From assembly GCF_000219585.1 (NCBI RefSeq), contig NC_015731.1, positions 1,302,001-1,366,000 on the forward strand: a stretch of 64,000 nucleotides of DNA, given 5' to 3'. Numbering within the stretch: the stretch's first letter is position 1; every line of letters begins with the position of its first letter. Positions 36,157-46,966 of this stretch are shown here, piece by piece. The stretch is from Nitrosomonas sp. Is79A3. GTDB taxonomy: Bacteria > Pseudomonadota > Gammaproteobacteria > Burkholderiales > Nitrosomonadaceae. The notes beneath the pieces are model-generated. The model had not been told where the DNA came from. It ran no database searches and worked only from the letters and a program-made list of their open reading frames with translations. Made by a program: the position numbers and the translations under genes.

Positions 36157-39100
36157 ATGAGCAATATTCTTTTCAATGCAATTCCACCTTCAGAGTCGGG
36201 GATTGATTATACGGGAGCAACTTGGGGTGGGGCCTGGGGCGATGTTAACAGCGATAGCTATCCAGATCTTTGGGTAGGTAATCATTATGGTGGCTCCGGT
36301 AGCTTTGGTGCTCATAGCATCCTATATTTGAACCAAGGTAACGGGACCTTTAGGGATGCCACAGCCGAAATCTTTGTAAAACAGCCGATTTACGACTTGC
36401 ATGGAACGGCATGGGCTGATTTCGATAACGATGGCGACCAGGACTTAGTGCAATTAGTGGGCGGAGGGGCGGGGGTAGGAATCGGCCCTGAATATTCCAA
36501 GCAGTTCTATGTCAATGAAGGAGGAATATTAGAAGATCGAGCCATCTCCCTAGGTGTTGATTATCCCCTTGCCCGCGGGCGAAATCCACTTTGGTTCGAC
36601 TTTAACAAGGATGGGTTACTGGATCTGGTTGTAGGCGTAGTTCCCAGAACGGACGGATTAGTTGCGCCAGCCAAGATTTTTCAGCAAAGGACTGACGGTA
36701 CTTTCGAGGATGTCTCTGCAATCATGGGGTTCAATTTAACCAATGCATCATCCTTTTTCCTTTCTGATTTATCAGGGGATGGTAATTTGGATCTGATTGC
36801 TAACGAGGCTAATTGGAGTTCCAAAAAATTCACAGTCTATGATACGACTCAAATTCCTTTTAGAGATATAACTTCAGAGACGATATTCAATGCTAAAAAG
36901 GCTTATGACGTGGCGGTGGCTGACTTCAACGGAGACTTAAGACCGGATCTGTACCTGACTATAGGTGCTGGTGATGATAGCGATCTGAATCAAAATGGAG
37001 CAGATAAGGCTACAGTGAGCTTGTCCGTGAATAAGAATGAAAAAGGTCTCCAGTTCGATACTTCTGGGGAAGTAACTTTTGACCTTCAAGCTCTCGACTC
37101 TGACAAATCTCAAATACCGCTAAACCAAATATATATAGGAAAAAATGGCACCCATCCGATCAGCTGGAATTTTACCTTATCACCAAATGATACCAATATA
37201 GGAGGTATTTTACCCCATACTCAAGGGGTTGATCGGGGCATTTACATTGGCTTCGATGCTGATCTGCAGCGCTGGCAACTATTGCTGTCAAGTTCAGAAG
37301 TAAATAATCTAATTGGCAACATTGAAACTACAGAACCTATTTCCGAGTTAAGTGCCATTGGCTTTCAAGCGGATCCTCCCCCCCCTGATGATCAATTGCT
37401 GATAAATACTGGGCAAGGATTCATTGATCAAAGCGACCTGGCGGGGATCAACAGCATACCGATTCGAGGCAGAAGCGTCACTGCTGGCGATTTTGACAAC
37501 GACATGGATCAGGATATCTACATTGTTACGAATCGTTCGGTGCTGAACACCCCAGATATACTCTTAGAAAATCAGGGTGATGGAATTTTTGTCGCTATTT
37601 CGGGCGCTGGAGGGGCAGAGGGAACTGAAATCGGACAAGGCGATTTCGTGATGGCGGCTGATTATGATTTAAATGGTTTTCTCGACTTATTGGTAGCCAA
37701 TGGTCATCAAGAAAAAACATCGCCATTAATTACAAATGCTCCTTACCAGCTGTTTCACAACCAAGGCAATAGCAATCATTGGCTCGAAATTGATTTGCAA
37801 GGTGTGGCCTCTAATCGAGACGGAATCGGTGCACAAGTCTTTCTTACTGCTGGTGGCGTGACGCAGCTTCGCGAACAATCTGGTGGCATCCATAATGCAG
37901 TACAAAATTATCAGCGCCTCCATTTTGGACTTGCGGACAATACCAGTGCGCAGGAATTAATCATCAATTGGCCTAGCGGTAGAGTGCAAGTCGTTGAAAA
38001 TATCCCCGCAGATCAACTTGTTCGAATAACAGAACCTGTGAATGATGGTCCAACGGTTATAGCCCCCCAAGTCGATCAGGCTGTGAAATACGACACTACT
38101 GATTGGAGCTACGATGCAAGCATATCCTTTAGTGACACAGATACTTCTAACTCCCTAAGTTATAGCGCCACACTTGCCAATGGGAATCCACTACCTATCT
38201 GGATGCTGTTTAATACTACCACAGGATTTATCAGCGGAACTCCCGGTCTGGCTGATCTTGGAACTTATGCGCTGATTGTCACTGTCACTGACTCACATGG
38301 ACTCAGTGCGAGTGCTCCTTTAACCATTGCGGTCACTTTATTCGATGCAGGTAAGTTGCTAGTCAATACGGACGGAAACGACACTCTGGTCGGCACATTA
38401 TCCAACGATACAGTAACTTATTATTACTCTACCGCTCCTGTAACGGTTTCCTTAGCTATCGCCATTCAGCAAGATACCGGCGGTGCCGGATTAGACATTC
38501 TGACTAATATTGATAATCTGATTGGTAGTGATTACAGCGATCGTTTGGTAGGCGACGCGAAAAATAACATCTTGGATGGAGGAATTGGCAATGATACGCT
38601 CAATGGTAATATTGGTGCAGATACTCTAATCGGTGGATTGGGTGATGACTATTATCTTATTGATAACGTGGCTGATACCATTATTGAAAATATCAATGAA
38701 GGTATTGATACAATCAACAGCAACATGACCTACGCGCTATTAGCTAATGTGGAGAATCTTACGTTGCGAGATGCCTCGGCTATCAACGGCACGGGTAATG
38801 ATCTGGCTAACAACATCACTGGAAATTCAGCCGCCAATCAGTTAAATGGCGGCGCTGGTAACGACAAGCTCAATGGTAATCTTGGTGCAGATATTCTAAT
38901 CGGTGGATTGGGCGATGACTTTTACAATGTTGATAACGAAGCTGATACCGTTATTGAAAATATCAATGAGGGCACGGATGCAATCAACAGCAGCGTGACC
39001 TACACGCTATCAGCTAATGTCGAGAATCTTACATTGACAGGTGGGTCGGTTATCAATGGCACGGGCAATAGTCTGGCTAACACTATCACTGGAAATGCAG

Positions 39101-40269
39101 CAATAAATGTACTCAATGGCGGCGCTGGCACAGATAGCCTAATCGGTGGATTGGGCGATGATATTTATACTGTCGACAATGCCGGTGATGTCATCACGGA
39201 ATATTTGAGTGAGGGCATTGATAAAGTCAATAGCAGTGTAACTTACACGCTACCCACCAATGTTGAGAATTTTACGCTGACCGGCGCATTGGCTATCAAT
39301 GGAATCGGCAATGATCTGGCTAACAGTATTACCGGAAATGCAGCTTTCAATCAATTAAATGGCGGTGCTGGCAACGACACGCTCAATGGTGCAGCTGGTG
39401 CAGATAGCCTAATCGGTGGATTGGGCGATGACTTTTACAATGTTGATAACGAGGCTGATACTGTTATTGAAAATATCAATGAGGGCACTGATAAAGTCAG
39501 CAGCAGCGTGACCTACACGTTATCAGCCAATGTGGAAAATCTTACACTGACAGGAGGGTCGGCTACCAATGGCACGGGCAATGATCTGGCTAACATCATC
39601 GTCGGAAATGCGGCTTCCAATCAATTAAATGGCGGTGCTGGTAACGACACGCTTAATGGTGTAGCTGGTGCAGATAGCCTAATCGGTGGATTGGGTGATG
39701 ACTTTTACAATGTTGATAACGGGGCAGATATCATTATTGAAAATATCAATGAGGGCACTGATAAAGTCAGCAGCAGCGTGACCTACACGCTATCAGCTAA
39801 TGTTGAGAATCTCATATTGCGAGATACATCGGCTATCAACGGCACGGGTAATGATCTGGCTAACAGCCTCACCGGAAATACAGCCTCCAATCAGTTAGAT
39901 GGGGGAGCAGGTAACGATATCCTTGATGGAGGAACAGGAGCCAATATGTTAACTGGTGGTATAGGTAAAGATATCTTCAAACTGACTTCCGCAGGGCACA
40001 TCGATACAATCACTGATTTCATTGTAGTTGATGATACCATCCAGTTAGAAAATGCTGTATTTACGTCATTAACAACTACCGGTATCTTAGCTTTTGACCA
40101 GTTTGTAAGCGGTGTACAAGCGCTGGATAAAAATGACTTCATTATATACAACAATGTAACGGGTTCATTGCTATATGATGCTGATGGCAGTGGTGTTGGT
40201 TCTGCAGTAAAAATTGCTGCGATTGGCGTTGGATTAGCTATGACTAATGCGGATATTGTAGTGATCTAG
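36157..40269 (+). CDS. Large FG-GAP / UnbV / RTX-repeat protein, probable type I secretion substrate
   Basis: The product has 1370 residues and no N-terminal signal peptide. Residues 1-560 hold FG-GAP/VCBS-like propeller repeats with Ca-binding loops (WADFDNDGDQDLVQL, VADFNGDLRPDLYL, AGDFDNDMDQDIYIV). An ASPIC/UnbV segment follows (QRLHFGLADNTSAQELIINWPSG). Residues about 630-730 form a cadherin-like He_PIG domain (MLFNTTTGFISGTPGLADLGTY). Five RTX-type units follow (about 815-1255; GGAGNDTLNG, GGLGDDFYNVDN). The end (about 1270-1370) resembles C-terminal secretion domains of haemolysin-type proteins. It is probably exported by a type I system and bound to the cell surface or matrix. No exporter genes are adjacent. 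Confidence 0.9.
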   Translation: MSNILFNAIPPSESGIDYTGATWGGAWGDVNSDSYPDLWVGNHYGGSGSFGAHSILYLNQGNGTFRDATAEIFVKQPIYDLHGTAWADFDNDGDQDLVQLVGGGAGVGIGPEYSKQFYVNEGGILEDRAISLGVDYPLARGRNPLWFDFNKDGLLDLVVGVVPRTDGLVAPAKIFQQRTDGTFEDVSAIMGFNLTNASSFFLSDLSGDGNLDLIANEANWSSKKFTVYDTTQIPFRDITSETIFNAKKAYDVAVADFNGDLRPDLYLTIGAGDDSDLNQNGADKATVSLSVNKNEKGLQFDTSGEVTFDLQALDSDKSQIPLNQIYIGKNGTHPISWNFTLSPNDTNIGGILPHTQGVDRGIYIGFDADLQRWQLLLSSSEVNNLIGNIETTEPISELSAIGFQADPPPPDDQLLINTGQGFIDQSDLAGINSIPIRGRSVTAGDFDNDMDQDIYIVTNRSVLNTPDILLENQGDGIFVAISGAGGAEGTEIGQGDFVMAADYDLNGFLDLLVANGHQEKTSPLITNAPYQLFHNQGNSNHWLEIDLQGVASNRDGIGAQVFLTAGGVTQLREQSGGIHNAVQNYQRLHFGLADNTSAQELIINWPSGRVQVVENIPADQLVRITEPVNDGPTVIAPQVDQAVKYDTTDWSYDASISFSDTDTSNSLSYSATLANGNPLPIWMLFNTTTGFISGTPGLADLGTYALIVTVTDSHGLSASAPLTIAVTLFDAGKLLVNTDGNDTLVGTLSNDTVTYYYSTAPVTVSLAIAIQQDTGGAGLDILTNIDNLIGSDYSDRLVGDAKNNILDGGIGNDTLNGNIGADTLIGGLGDDYYLIDNVADTIIENINEGIDTINSNMTYALLANVENLTLRDASAINGTGNDLANNITGNSAANQLNGGAGNDKLNGNLGADILIGGLGDDFYNVDNEADTVIENINEGTDAINSSVTYTLSANVENLTLTGGSVINGTGNSLANTITGNAAINVLNGGAGTDSLIGGLGDDIYTVDNAGDVITEYLSEGIDKVNSSVTYTLPTNVENFTLTGALAINGIGNDLANSITGNAAFNQLNGGAGNDTLNGAAGADSLIGGLGDDFYNVDNEADTVIENINEGTDKVSSSVTYTLSANVENLTLTGGSATNGTGNDLANIIVGNAASNQLNGGAGNDTLNGVAGADSLIGGLGDDFYNVDNGADIIIENINEGTDKVSSSVTYTLSANVENLILRDTSAINGTGNDLANSLTGNTASNQLDGGAGNDILDGGTGANMLTGGIGKDIFKLTSAGHIDTITDFIVVDDTIQLENAVFTSLTTTGILAFDQFVSGVQALDKNDFIIYNNVTGSLLYDADGSGVGSAVKIAAIGVGLAMTNADIVVI
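38599..39918 (+). repeat. Five tandem ~255-270-bp repeat units in the RTX gene
   Basis: Units start near 38599, 38869, 39127, 39382 and 39652. Each encodes a nonapeptide calcium loop pair, then DNxADTxIENINEGTD, VTYTLSANVENLTL, GTGNDLAN and xxNQLNGGAGNDT. Units 4 and 5 are almost identical at DNA level, so they arose or were homogenised recently. Confidence 0.9.
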
Positions 40270-40301
40270 TGAATCGCCCGGCTTTGCCGGAGGTAATTTA
40301 A

Positions 40302-40411
40302 GGAAACTCTGAATAACTGTCATTTCGAGCGTAGCGAGAAATCTATGGTATTGATTGCCAAAGATTCCTCACTTTGTTCGGAATGACATAGGAGGGTTAG
40401 TCAGAGCTTCC
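40302..40411. mobile_element. MITE, 110 bp, with IS5-type ends and TTAA duplication
   Basis: Left end GGAAACTCTGAATAA, right end reverse complement GGAAGCTCTGACTAA. TTAA flanks both sides (40298-40301, 40412-40415). The ends match those of the IS5 element at 59631-60821, which also has TTAA duplications. The interior is a second palindrome (GTCATTTCGAGCGTAGCGAG against CTCACTTTGTTCGGAATGAC). There is no coding frame. Confidence 0.85.
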
Positions 40412-40594
40412 TTAAGCGATTGCTCCAGAAATTCATGGCTATACTAATTGTGTACGAGGTAATTCCATCTTCCTCCTCCATTTCATATTTTTATTTTATG
40501 AAACTTTGGACTCCATGAAAATCAGCATACCTCAGTATTTGACTTGTATAAACCGCCGCTACTAAGGTATAGTTCGCACTCTGCCATTAAAGTC

Positions 40595-40797
40595 CAAGCA
40601 GGAGAGCGCGCTTTCTTTTCAGCGCCGCCGAAGGCGTAACCCCCCCGGAATCGCTCAGGCATGGTCAAGTTAAACTTGTTCCTTAAGAACCGCTTGTGAC
40701 AGGCAATCTGGAGAGTGCCGAGAAATTATTTTTGGCCACCGAAGGGGCACGCGGATAGCAATCTGTAAATCTCTCAGGTAAAAAGGACAGAGGGGCG
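40595..40797 (+). promoter_or_regulatory. Tandem glycine riboswitch
   Basis: Two glycine aptamers lie in a row. Aptamer 1 (about 40598-40701) contains GGAGAGCGC, the GCCGAAGGCGTAA loop, CGCTCAGGCA and GACAGG. Aptamer 2 (about 40707-40797) contains CTGGAGAGTGCCG, GCCACCGAAGGGGCA, CTCTCAGGTAAAAAGGACAG and AGGGG. Both follow the known consensus. It lies directly before gcvT, so glycine should switch on the cleavage operon. Confidence 0.95.
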
Positions 40798-40799
40798 CG

Positions 40800-40824
40800 A
40801 AGTCATTTGAAATGGCTTTTTTTT
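40800..40824 (+). terminator. Riboswitch-controlled intrinsic terminator
   Basis: Stem AAGTCATT / AATGGCTT with a 3-base loop (one G-T pair), followed by an unbroken run of T (40817-40824). It sits between the second aptamer and the gcvT ribosome site, so it is the likely expression platform. Confidence 0.8.
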
Positions 40825-40843
40825 ATTTTCGGGAGAATAATCC

Positions 40844-41935
40844 GTGCTGAAAATGACACCTCTTAATCAAACCCACCGCGACATGAATGCCAAAATGGTG
40901 GATTTTGGTGGCTGGGATATGCCGCTGCATTACGGCTCACAGTTAGACGAACACCATAAAGTACGCCAGGATGCGGGCATGTTTGATGTCTCTCATATGC
41001 TCCCGGTTGATATCAAAGGTGACAATGTGCGCGCTTTTTTACGTAAATTGGTCGCTAACAATGTTGATAAACTGACCCTCCCAGGCAAGGCCTTGTATTC
41101 CTGTATGTTGACCCCCCAGGGCGGCATCATTGATGATCTAATTATTTATTTTCTGTCTGAAACCTGGTTCCGCATCGTGGTGAACGCCGGTACGGCCGAC
41201 AAAGACGTTGCCTGGATGCTCAAACAGCGCGATGAATTGGCGCCCAGTTTAGAAATTACGCCGCGGCGTGATCTGGCTATGGTCGCGGTGCAAGGTCCTA
41301 ATGCGCGTGCCAGAGTTTGGCAGGTCATTCCAGGTTCTCAAGCAGCCACAGAAGAGCTCAAGCTGTTTCAATCCACCGTAGTGAATCAGTATTTTATTGC
41401 ACGCACGGGGTATACCGGTGAAGATGGTTTTGAAATTATCCTGCCAGCCGCAGACGCACCGACGTTTTGGAAAGCATTGCATGCTGTTGGTGTTGCACCG
41501 GCCGGATTAGGCGCTCGCGACACATTACGCCTGGAAGCCGGGATGAATCTGTACGGTCAGGATATGGATGAAACCAAGAATCCATTGGAGTCGGGTTTGG
41601 CCTGGACGGTAGATCTTAAAAGCGAGCGGGATTTTATTGGCAAACAAGCATTAGTGGATACCGCTGTGACGCAACAACTGGTTGGATTGGTATTGATCGA
41701 TCGCGGTGTGCTGCGCAGCCACCAGCAAGTAGTCTGTCAACACGATGGCGCTGAATATCAGGGCGAAATTACCAGTGGTGGATTTTCACCGACAATGAAC
41801 CAATCGATCGCTTTGGCACGTCTACCGGTACAGATAGCTGTTGGTGATGAAGTTAACGTGGTGGTACGTGATAAGAAGCTGCGCGCCAAAGTGGTAAAAT
41901 ACCCGTTCGTGCGTAATGGAAATGTATTGGTTTAA
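40844..41935 (+). CDS. gcvT: Glycine cleavage system T protein (aminomethyltransferase)
   Basis: The product has 363 residues, the normal length. It shows the N-terminal [21 protein letters not shown], the DVSHM motif ([14 protein letters not shown]), the folate-domain [21 protein letters not shown] and C-terminal [19 protein letters not shown]. It takes the aminomethyl group from lipoyl-GcvH, releases ammonia and makes 5,10-methylene-THF. The GTG at 40844 has GGGAG 8 bases upstream; ATG 40853 is the alternative. It is the first gene after the riboswitch. Confidence 0.96.
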   Translation: MLKMTPLNQTHRDMNAKMVDFGGWDMPLHYGSQLDEHHKVRQDAGMFDVSHMLPVDIKGDNVRAFLRKLVANNVDKLTLPGKALYSCMLTPQGGIIDDLIIYFLSETWFRIVVNAGTADKDVAWMLKQRDELAPSLEITPRRDLAMVAVQGPNARARVWQVIPGSQAATEELKLFQSTVVNQYFIARTGYTGEDGFEIILPAADAPTFWKALHAVGVAPAGLGARDTLRLEAGMNLYGQDMDETKNPLESGLAWTVDLKSERDFIGKQALVDTAVTQQLVGLVLIDRGVLRSHQQVVCQHDGAEYQGEITSGGFSPTMNQSIALARLPVQIAVGDEVNVVVRDKKLRAKVVKYPFVRNGNVLV

Positions 41936-41977
41936 TTCGAAACTGTAGAAAATTATTATTTTAATCTGGAGTAAAAA

Positions 41978-42367
41978 ATGAGTGTTCCAACAAACTTAAA
42001 ATATAGCAAATCCCATGAATGGGTGAAACCTGAGGCCGATGGCACGGTAACTGTTGGGATTACCCATCATGCGCAAGAATTGCTTGGCGATATGGTGTTT
42101 GTCGAGTTACCAGAAGTTGGACGTAAACTTAAACAAAAAGAAGAATGCGCAGTCGCTGAATCCGTCAAGGCCGCCGCCGATGTGTATTCACCTATTTCCG
42201 GCGAAGTCATTGCGGTTAATTCTCCATTGGTAGATGAGCCGGGAAAAATTAATGAAGATGCGTTTTCCGCCTGGTTGTTTAAAATGAAGCCGAGCAATGG
42301 GTCCGAATTGGATGGATTGCTAGATGCCGCAGCCTATACCGTGCTGGTTGAAAACGAAGACCACTAA
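41978..42367 (+). CDS. gcvH: Glycine cleavage system H protein
   Basis: The product has 129 residues. It is the lipoyl carrier: the lipoylated Lys is Lys64 in [57 protein letters not shown] is the usual N-terminal half. It shuttles the aminomethyl arm between P, T and L proteins. It lies 42 bases after gcvT with GGAG upstream. Confidence 0.97.
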   Translation: MSVPTNLKYSKSHEWVKPEADGTVTVGITHHAQELLGDMVFVELPEVGRKLKQKEECAVAESVKAAADVYSPISGEVIAVNSPLVDEPGKINEDAFSAWLFKMKPSNGSELDGLLDAAAYTVLVENEDH

Positions 42368-42442
42368 AATCACATCTGCATTGAGATTTGAATTCGCTTG
42401 TCTATTTTATACCTTATTACTTTAAGTTTTTTTAAATAAATC

Positions 42443-43795
42443 ATGCCGTTTATTCCACACACCGAAGAAGATATCGCCGAAATGCTGGCCAGCATTGGTG
42501 CAAAAACAATTGAAGAACTGTTTGATGAAATTCCTAAAGAATTAGTCAGCGGTGAATTGACAGGCGTTCCACCCGGACTCAGCGAAATGGAAATAACCCG
42601 GCTGATGATGGAACGTGCTACAACAGACGGGTTCTACCAGAACTTTATCGGGGCGGGTGCTTACGAGCATCACATTCCCGCTGCCGTCTGGCAAATTACT
42701 ACACGCGGAGAATTTTACTCTTCCTACACACCGTATCAAGCCGAAGCCAGTCAAGGTACCTTACAATTATTGTATGAATACCAGACGATGATGGCTTCAC
42801 TGACGGGCATGGATGTGTCCAACGCCAGCATGTATGATGGGGCAACTGCGCTGGCGGAAGCTGCCTTGATGGCTGTTCGCTCACATAAATCGTCACGGCG
42901 TATTCTGATTCCGAAAACAGTACACCCCGTTTATCGTCAAGTCGTTCGCGCGATTGTCAGCAATCAAAAAATTGAAGTGGTCGAACTGCCATTTAATACA
43001 CAATCAGGGCAAGTAGAGCCGGGATCATTGTCTGAATTTGCCAACGAAGAATTTGCCGCACTGGTGATTCCGCAACCTAATTTCTTTGGCGTGCTGGAAC
43101 AAGTGGATGCCCTGACCGACTGGGCGCACAGTAAAAATGCCTTTGCCATTGGTGTTGTGAATCCAACTGCATTGGCATTACTGACCCCGCCCGGTGAGTG
43201 GGGTAGCAAAGGTGCTGATATTGCCGTGGGAGAAGGTCAACCGCTGGGTATTCCGCTTTCCAGTGGCGGTCCATATTTTGGTTTTATGGCGTGCAAAAAC
43301 GATTTAGTACGCCAGATGCCGGGACGTATTATCGGCCGTACCACGGATCTGGATAACAAACCTGGCTTTGTACTGACATTGCAAGCGCGTGAACAACATA
43401 TCCGCCGTTCCAAAGCCACATCCAATATTTGTACCAATCAAGGATTGATGGTTACCGCTGCCACCATTTTTATGTCGTTACTGGGGCCGGAAGGTTTGCG
43501 TCGCGTCGCGGCACAATCGCATGCTAACACGCTGGAACTGGTCGAACGATTGGAGAAAATCAATGGCGTGAAAAGAGCATTTAGCGGACCGGTATTCCAC
43601 GAAGCTGCGCTAACTTTATCTGCGCCAGTTGCAGAAGTATTATCCAAATTAAAACAAAAAGGCATACTAGGAGGGCTTGATTTGCAGGGGCATTATCCGG
43701 AATTAGGCAATGCATTGCTGGTTTGTGCGACAGAAACTAAGACAACGAATGATTTGCAAAATTATGCTGAAGCCTTAAAGCACGCGATTGGTTAG
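42443..43795 (+). CDS. gcvPA: Glycine dehydrogenase subunit 1 (P protein, N-terminal)
   Basis: The product has 450 residues. It begins [20 protein letters not shown] and shows [55 protein letters not shown] and [21 protein letters not shown]. This is the alpha subunit of the split (two-gene) P protein. It pairs with GcvPB at 44350, which holds the PLP lysine. The split form is common in bacteria other than enterics. No strong ribosome site precedes its ATG. Confidence 0.95.
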   Translation: MPFIPHTEEDIAEMLASIGAKTIEELFDEIPKELVSGELTGVPPGLSEMEITRLMMERATTDGFYQNFIGAGAYEHHIPAAVWQITTRGEFYSSYTPYQAEASQGTLQLLYEYQTMMASLTGMDVSNASMYDGATALAEAALMAVRSHKSSRRILIPKTVHPVYRQVVRAIVSNQKIEVVELPFNTQSGQVEPGSLSEFANEEFAALVIPQPNFFGVLEQVDALTDWAHSKNAFAIGVVNPTALALLTPPGEWGSKGADIAVGEGQPLGIPLSSGGPYFGFMACKNDLVRQMPGRIIGRTTDLDNKPGFVLTLQAREQHIRRSKATSNICTNQGLMVTAATIFMSLLGPEGLRRVAAQSHANTLELVERLEKINGVKRAFSGPVFHEAALTLSAPVAEVLSKLKQKGILGGLDLQGHYPELGNALLVCATETKTTNDLQNYAEALKHAIG

Positions 43796-43832
43796 AAACA
43801 TTCTTTTTTAAATTCGTCATAAAGGAAAAACT

Positions 43833-44327
43833 ATGGTTACTCTTAAAGGAAAGCCCATCAAAATTGAAGGTACTTTTCCCAAAGTCGGACAGAAAGCGCC
43901 GGCGCTTTCTCTCGTGAACAGGGATTTGGCTGATGTTACTTTGGCTAATTTTGCCGGCAAAAAGAAAGTGCTGAATATTGTTCCTAGCTTGGATACGCCA
44001 GTATGCGCGATCTCGACACGAAAATTTAATCAGCAAGCTAGCAATATGGACAATACAGTTGTGTTGATCATCGCTGCTGACTTACCTTTTGCTATGAGCC
44101 GCTTCTGCGATGCCGAAGGACTGGATAAGGTGATTACACTTTCAACTATGCGTGGTGCAAATTTCATGAAGGATTACGGCGTTTTCATAGCAGATAGTCC
44201 ATTTGCTGGAATTACAGCACGTGCGGTCATTGTTCTGGACGAATCGGATACCATCATCCATGCTGAACTGGTTCCTGAAATTGCTGATGAACCGAATTAC
44301 GAAGCAGCCTTAGCTGCCTTAAAATAA
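43833..44327 (+). CDS. tpx: Thiol peroxidase Tpx
   Basis: The product has 164 residues, an atypical 2-Cys peroxiredoxin. The peroxidatic Cys58 lies in [16 protein letters not shown] and the resolving Cys92 in [15 protein letters not shown]. It reduces hydroperoxides using thioredoxin. AAAGGA lies before the ATG. It sits between the two halves of the split glycine dehydrogenase gene (37 bases after gcvPA, 22 before gcvPB), so it should be co-transcribed and under the glycine riboswitch. Confidence 0.96.
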   Translation: MVTLKGKPIKIEGTFPKVGQKAPALSLVNRDLADVTLANFAGKKKVLNIVPSLDTPVCAISTRKFNQQASNMDNTVVLIIAADLPFAMSRFCDAEGLDKVITLSTMRGANFMKDYGVFIADSPFAGITARAVIVLDESDTIIHAELVPEIADEPNYEAALAALK

Positions 44328-44349
44328 ATTAACGTTTTACCCATAAAAA

Positions 44350-45801
44350 ATGCTGATATTTGAACACTCGCGCCCAGGGCGCCGTAATTATTCTCAGTCA
44401 CCGGCGACTGTCGCAAGCACGGCTAAGATTCCACAAAACTTGCTGCGCAAATCGCCAGTACTTCTACCCGAAGTCTCTGAGATGGATACAGTGCGCCATT
44501 ACACACGTTTGTCACAAAAGAATTTCTCGATTGATACCGAGTTTTACCCGCTGGGTTCGTGCACGATGAAATACAATCCACGCGCATGTAACTCATTGGC
44601 CATGCTGCCACAATTTCTTTCCAGGCACCCGCTTGCACCGGAAGACACCGGACAGGGTTTTCTTGCCTGTATGTATGAATTACAGGAAACGTTAAAAGCG
44701 GTCACCGGCATGGCAGGTGTGAGCCTGACGCCAATGGCCGGTGCGCAAGGTGAATTGATCGGTGTCATGATGATTCGTGCTTACCATGAAGCACGCGGTG
44801 ATTTTGCACGTACTGAAATTATTGTGCCGGATGCGGCGCATGGTACTAACCCGGCTACCGCTGTGATGTGTGGTTTCAAGGTCGTAGAAATTGCTACCGA
44901 CAAAGAAGGTAATGTCGATCTGGCTGCATTAAAAGCCGCTGTCGGACCCCAAACTGCCGGATTGATGCTAACCAACCCATCCACACTGGGCGTATTTGAA
45001 AAGAATGTGGCAGAAATGAGCCGCGTTGTGCATCAAGCGGGTGGATTGCTGTATTACGACGGTGCCAATCTCAATGCCGTACTGGGTAAAGTTAAACCGG
45101 GTGATATGGGTTTTGACGTGATTCATATTAACTTGCACAAGACTTTTTCCACACCGCATGGTGGTGGCGGACCAGGTTCTGCGCCAGTGGGTGTTGCCGA
45201 GCGTTTGCTGCCGTTTATGCCGATTCCTATCGTTGCCAAGGAAGGGGATACTTATCGTTGGGTTACTGAAAAAGAAAAACCCCAATCGATTGGCCGGTTA
45301 TCGGCTCACATGGGTAATGCCGGTGTATTGCTGCGCGCTTATATCTATATTCGTTTGCTGGGAATGCACGGCATGCATCGCATTTCTGAATTTGCCACAC
45401 TGAATGCCAATTATTTGATGGCCGAATTGAGTAAAGCAGGTTTTGAAATAGCCTATCCGACACGGCGTGCCAGCCATGAATTTATTGTCACTCTAAAAGA
45501 TATTAAAGATAAAACCGGTGTCACCGCGATGAATCTGGCCAAACGCTTGCTCGACAAAGGCTATCATGCACCAACAACGTATTTTCCGATGCTGGTGCCC
45601 GAATGCTTATTGATTGAACCGGCTGAAACAGAATCCAAGGAAACACTGGATGCGTTCGTGAAATCCATGAAAGAAATTCTGAAGGAAATCGAACTGCAAC
45701 CTGATCTGGTAAAAGGCGCGCCACACACCATGCCGGTGCGTAAACTGGATGATGTCAAAGCAGCGCGTGAACTGGATCTGGCCTGGAAGCCAAGCGCCTG
45801 A
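44350..45801 (+). CDS. gcvPB: Glycine dehydrogenase subunit 2 (P protein, C-terminal)
   Basis: The product has 483 residues. PLP-binding Lys264 is in [22 protein letters not shown]. Other marks are [35 protein letters not shown] and [18 protein letters not shown]. With GcvPA it decarboxylates glycine and loads the aminomethyl group onto GcvH. It is the last gene of the gcv operon; no clear terminator follows. Confidence 0.96.
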   Translation: MLIFEHSRPGRRNYSQSPATVASTAKIPQNLLRKSPVLLPEVSEMDTVRHYTRLSQKNFSIDTEFYPLGSCTMKYNPRACNSLAMLPQFLSRHPLAPEDTGQGFLACMYELQETLKAVTGMAGVSLTPMAGAQGELIGVMMIRAYHEARGDFARTEIIVPDAAHGTNPATAVMCGFKVVEIATDKEGNVDLAALKAAVGPQTAGLMLTNPSTLGVFEKNVAEMSRVVHQAGGLLYYDGANLNAVLGKVKPGDMGFDVIHINLHKTFSTPHGGGGPGSAPVGVAERLLPFMPIPIVAKEGDTYRWVTEKEKPQSIGRLSAHMGNAGVLLRAYIYIRLLGMHGMHRISEFATLNANYLMAELSKAGFEIAYPTRRASHEFIVTLKDIKDKTGVTAMNLAKRLLDKGYHAPTTYFPMLVPECLLIEPAETESKETLDAFVKSMKEILKEIELQPDLVKGAPHTMPVRKLDDVKAARELDLAWKPSA

Positions 45802-45924
45802 TCAAGAAGAATCATCTCGCACATTCAGTATGACGGCAGGGGAAATCAAAGTTTCCTCGAATCTTAGGGTACCAGATAAACCTGTCGTTACTTTTCAATC
45901 TTTCTAACTACCGCTATAAAAACT

Positions 45925-46860
45925 ATGCGCACACTGATTTGTGGTTCTATCGCTTATGATAATATTATGGTCTTTCCCGATCATTTTAAGAATCACATTC
46001 TGCCGGAAAAAATTCATGTGTTAAATGTCGCATTCCTGGTTCCAGAGATGCGCCGTGAATTTGGCGGGTGTGCCGGTAATATCGCCTACAACTTAAAAAT
46101 GTTGGGCGGTGAACCGGTCATGATGGCGACCGTTGGCGATGATTATGCGCCTTATGCTGCGCGGTTTGAACAATTACGCCTGACCCAACAACATGTGCAG
46201 CATATTCCTGAAACCTTTACCGCACAGGCATTCATTACCACCGATCTGGCGGACAATCAGATTACTGCGTTTCACCCAGGCGCAATGAATTTCTCGCATC
46301 TCAATTCCGTGAAAGATACCAGCAACATTCAGCTAGGGATTATTGCGCCGGATGGGCGTGATGGCATGATGCAACATGCCCGTGAATTCCACGAAGCTGG
46401 CATTCCGTTTGTTTTTGATCCGGGTCAAGGCCTGCCAATGTATAACGGGGAAGAACTGCTGGATTTTATCGACAAAGCCGATTATATCGCTGTTAATGAC
46501 TATGAGGGCCAGATGCTGCAAGGCCGCACAGGACGCAGTCTTGAATCGCTGGCGAACCAAGCCAAGGCGTTGATCATCACACTGGGCGCACAAGGCTCCA
46601 TCATCTACGCCGATGGCAAAGAAATTGAGATTCCCTGTGTCAAACCCAAAGATATTGTTGACCCAACCGGCTGCGGCGATGCGTATCGTGCCGGTCTGTT
46701 GTACGGCATTGTCAATAATTTGGATTGGCAAACAACCGGGCAACTCGGCTCATTGATGGGTTCCTTAAAAATCGCCCAGAAAGGCGGGCAGAATCACCGG
46801 TTTTCTCGTGATGAGATTGATCAATACTATTTTGAGAGTTTTGGTGCTCATATTTTCTAA
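45925..46860 (+). CDS. PfkB-family carbohydrate/nucleoside kinase
   Basis: The product has 311 residues. PfkB signature 1 is FGGCAGNIAYNLKMLGGEPVMMATVGDD, and signature 2 is DPTGCGDAYRAGLLYG, with the catalytic Asp in GCGDAY. It resembles adenosine kinase or ribokinase-like enzymes of betaproteobacteria; the substrate cannot be set from sequence. It lies 123 bases after gcvPB on the same strand and may be read from its own promoter. Confidence 0.9.
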   Translation: MRTLICGSIAYDNIMVFPDHFKNHILPEKIHVLNVAFLVPEMRREFGGCAGNIAYNLKMLGGEPVMMATVGDDYAPYAARFEQLRLTQQHVQHIPETFTAQAFITTDLADNQITAFHPGAMNFSHLNSVKDTSNIQLGIIAPDGRDGMMQHAREFHEAGIPFVFDPGQGLPMYNGEELLDFIDKADYIAVNDYEGQMLQGRTGRSLESLANQAKALIITLGAQGSIIYADGKEIEIPCVKPKDIVDPTGCGDAYRAGLLYGIVNNLDWQTTGQLGSLMGSLKIAQKGGQNHRFSRDEIDQYYFESFGAHIF

Positions 46861-46966
46861 AGTAGGATTTGCATTTTAGGTAGCGATTAACTTGAGTTAA
46901 CACGAGCTACTAGAGTGATAGTCTATCTATATGACTGAATTACTTGTATATTATATATTTGTATTA

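Noticed and set aside
38599-39918. CRISPR array or satellite from the regular 255-270-bp repeats
   Set aside because: The repeats are in frame within an RTX-type coding sequence and have no spacers.
40271-40292. Terminator for the RTX-type gene (CCCGGC-TTT-GCCGGA)
   Set aside because: The stem is short and no T run follows; it resembles IS200-associated hairpins near 25270. Left uncalled.
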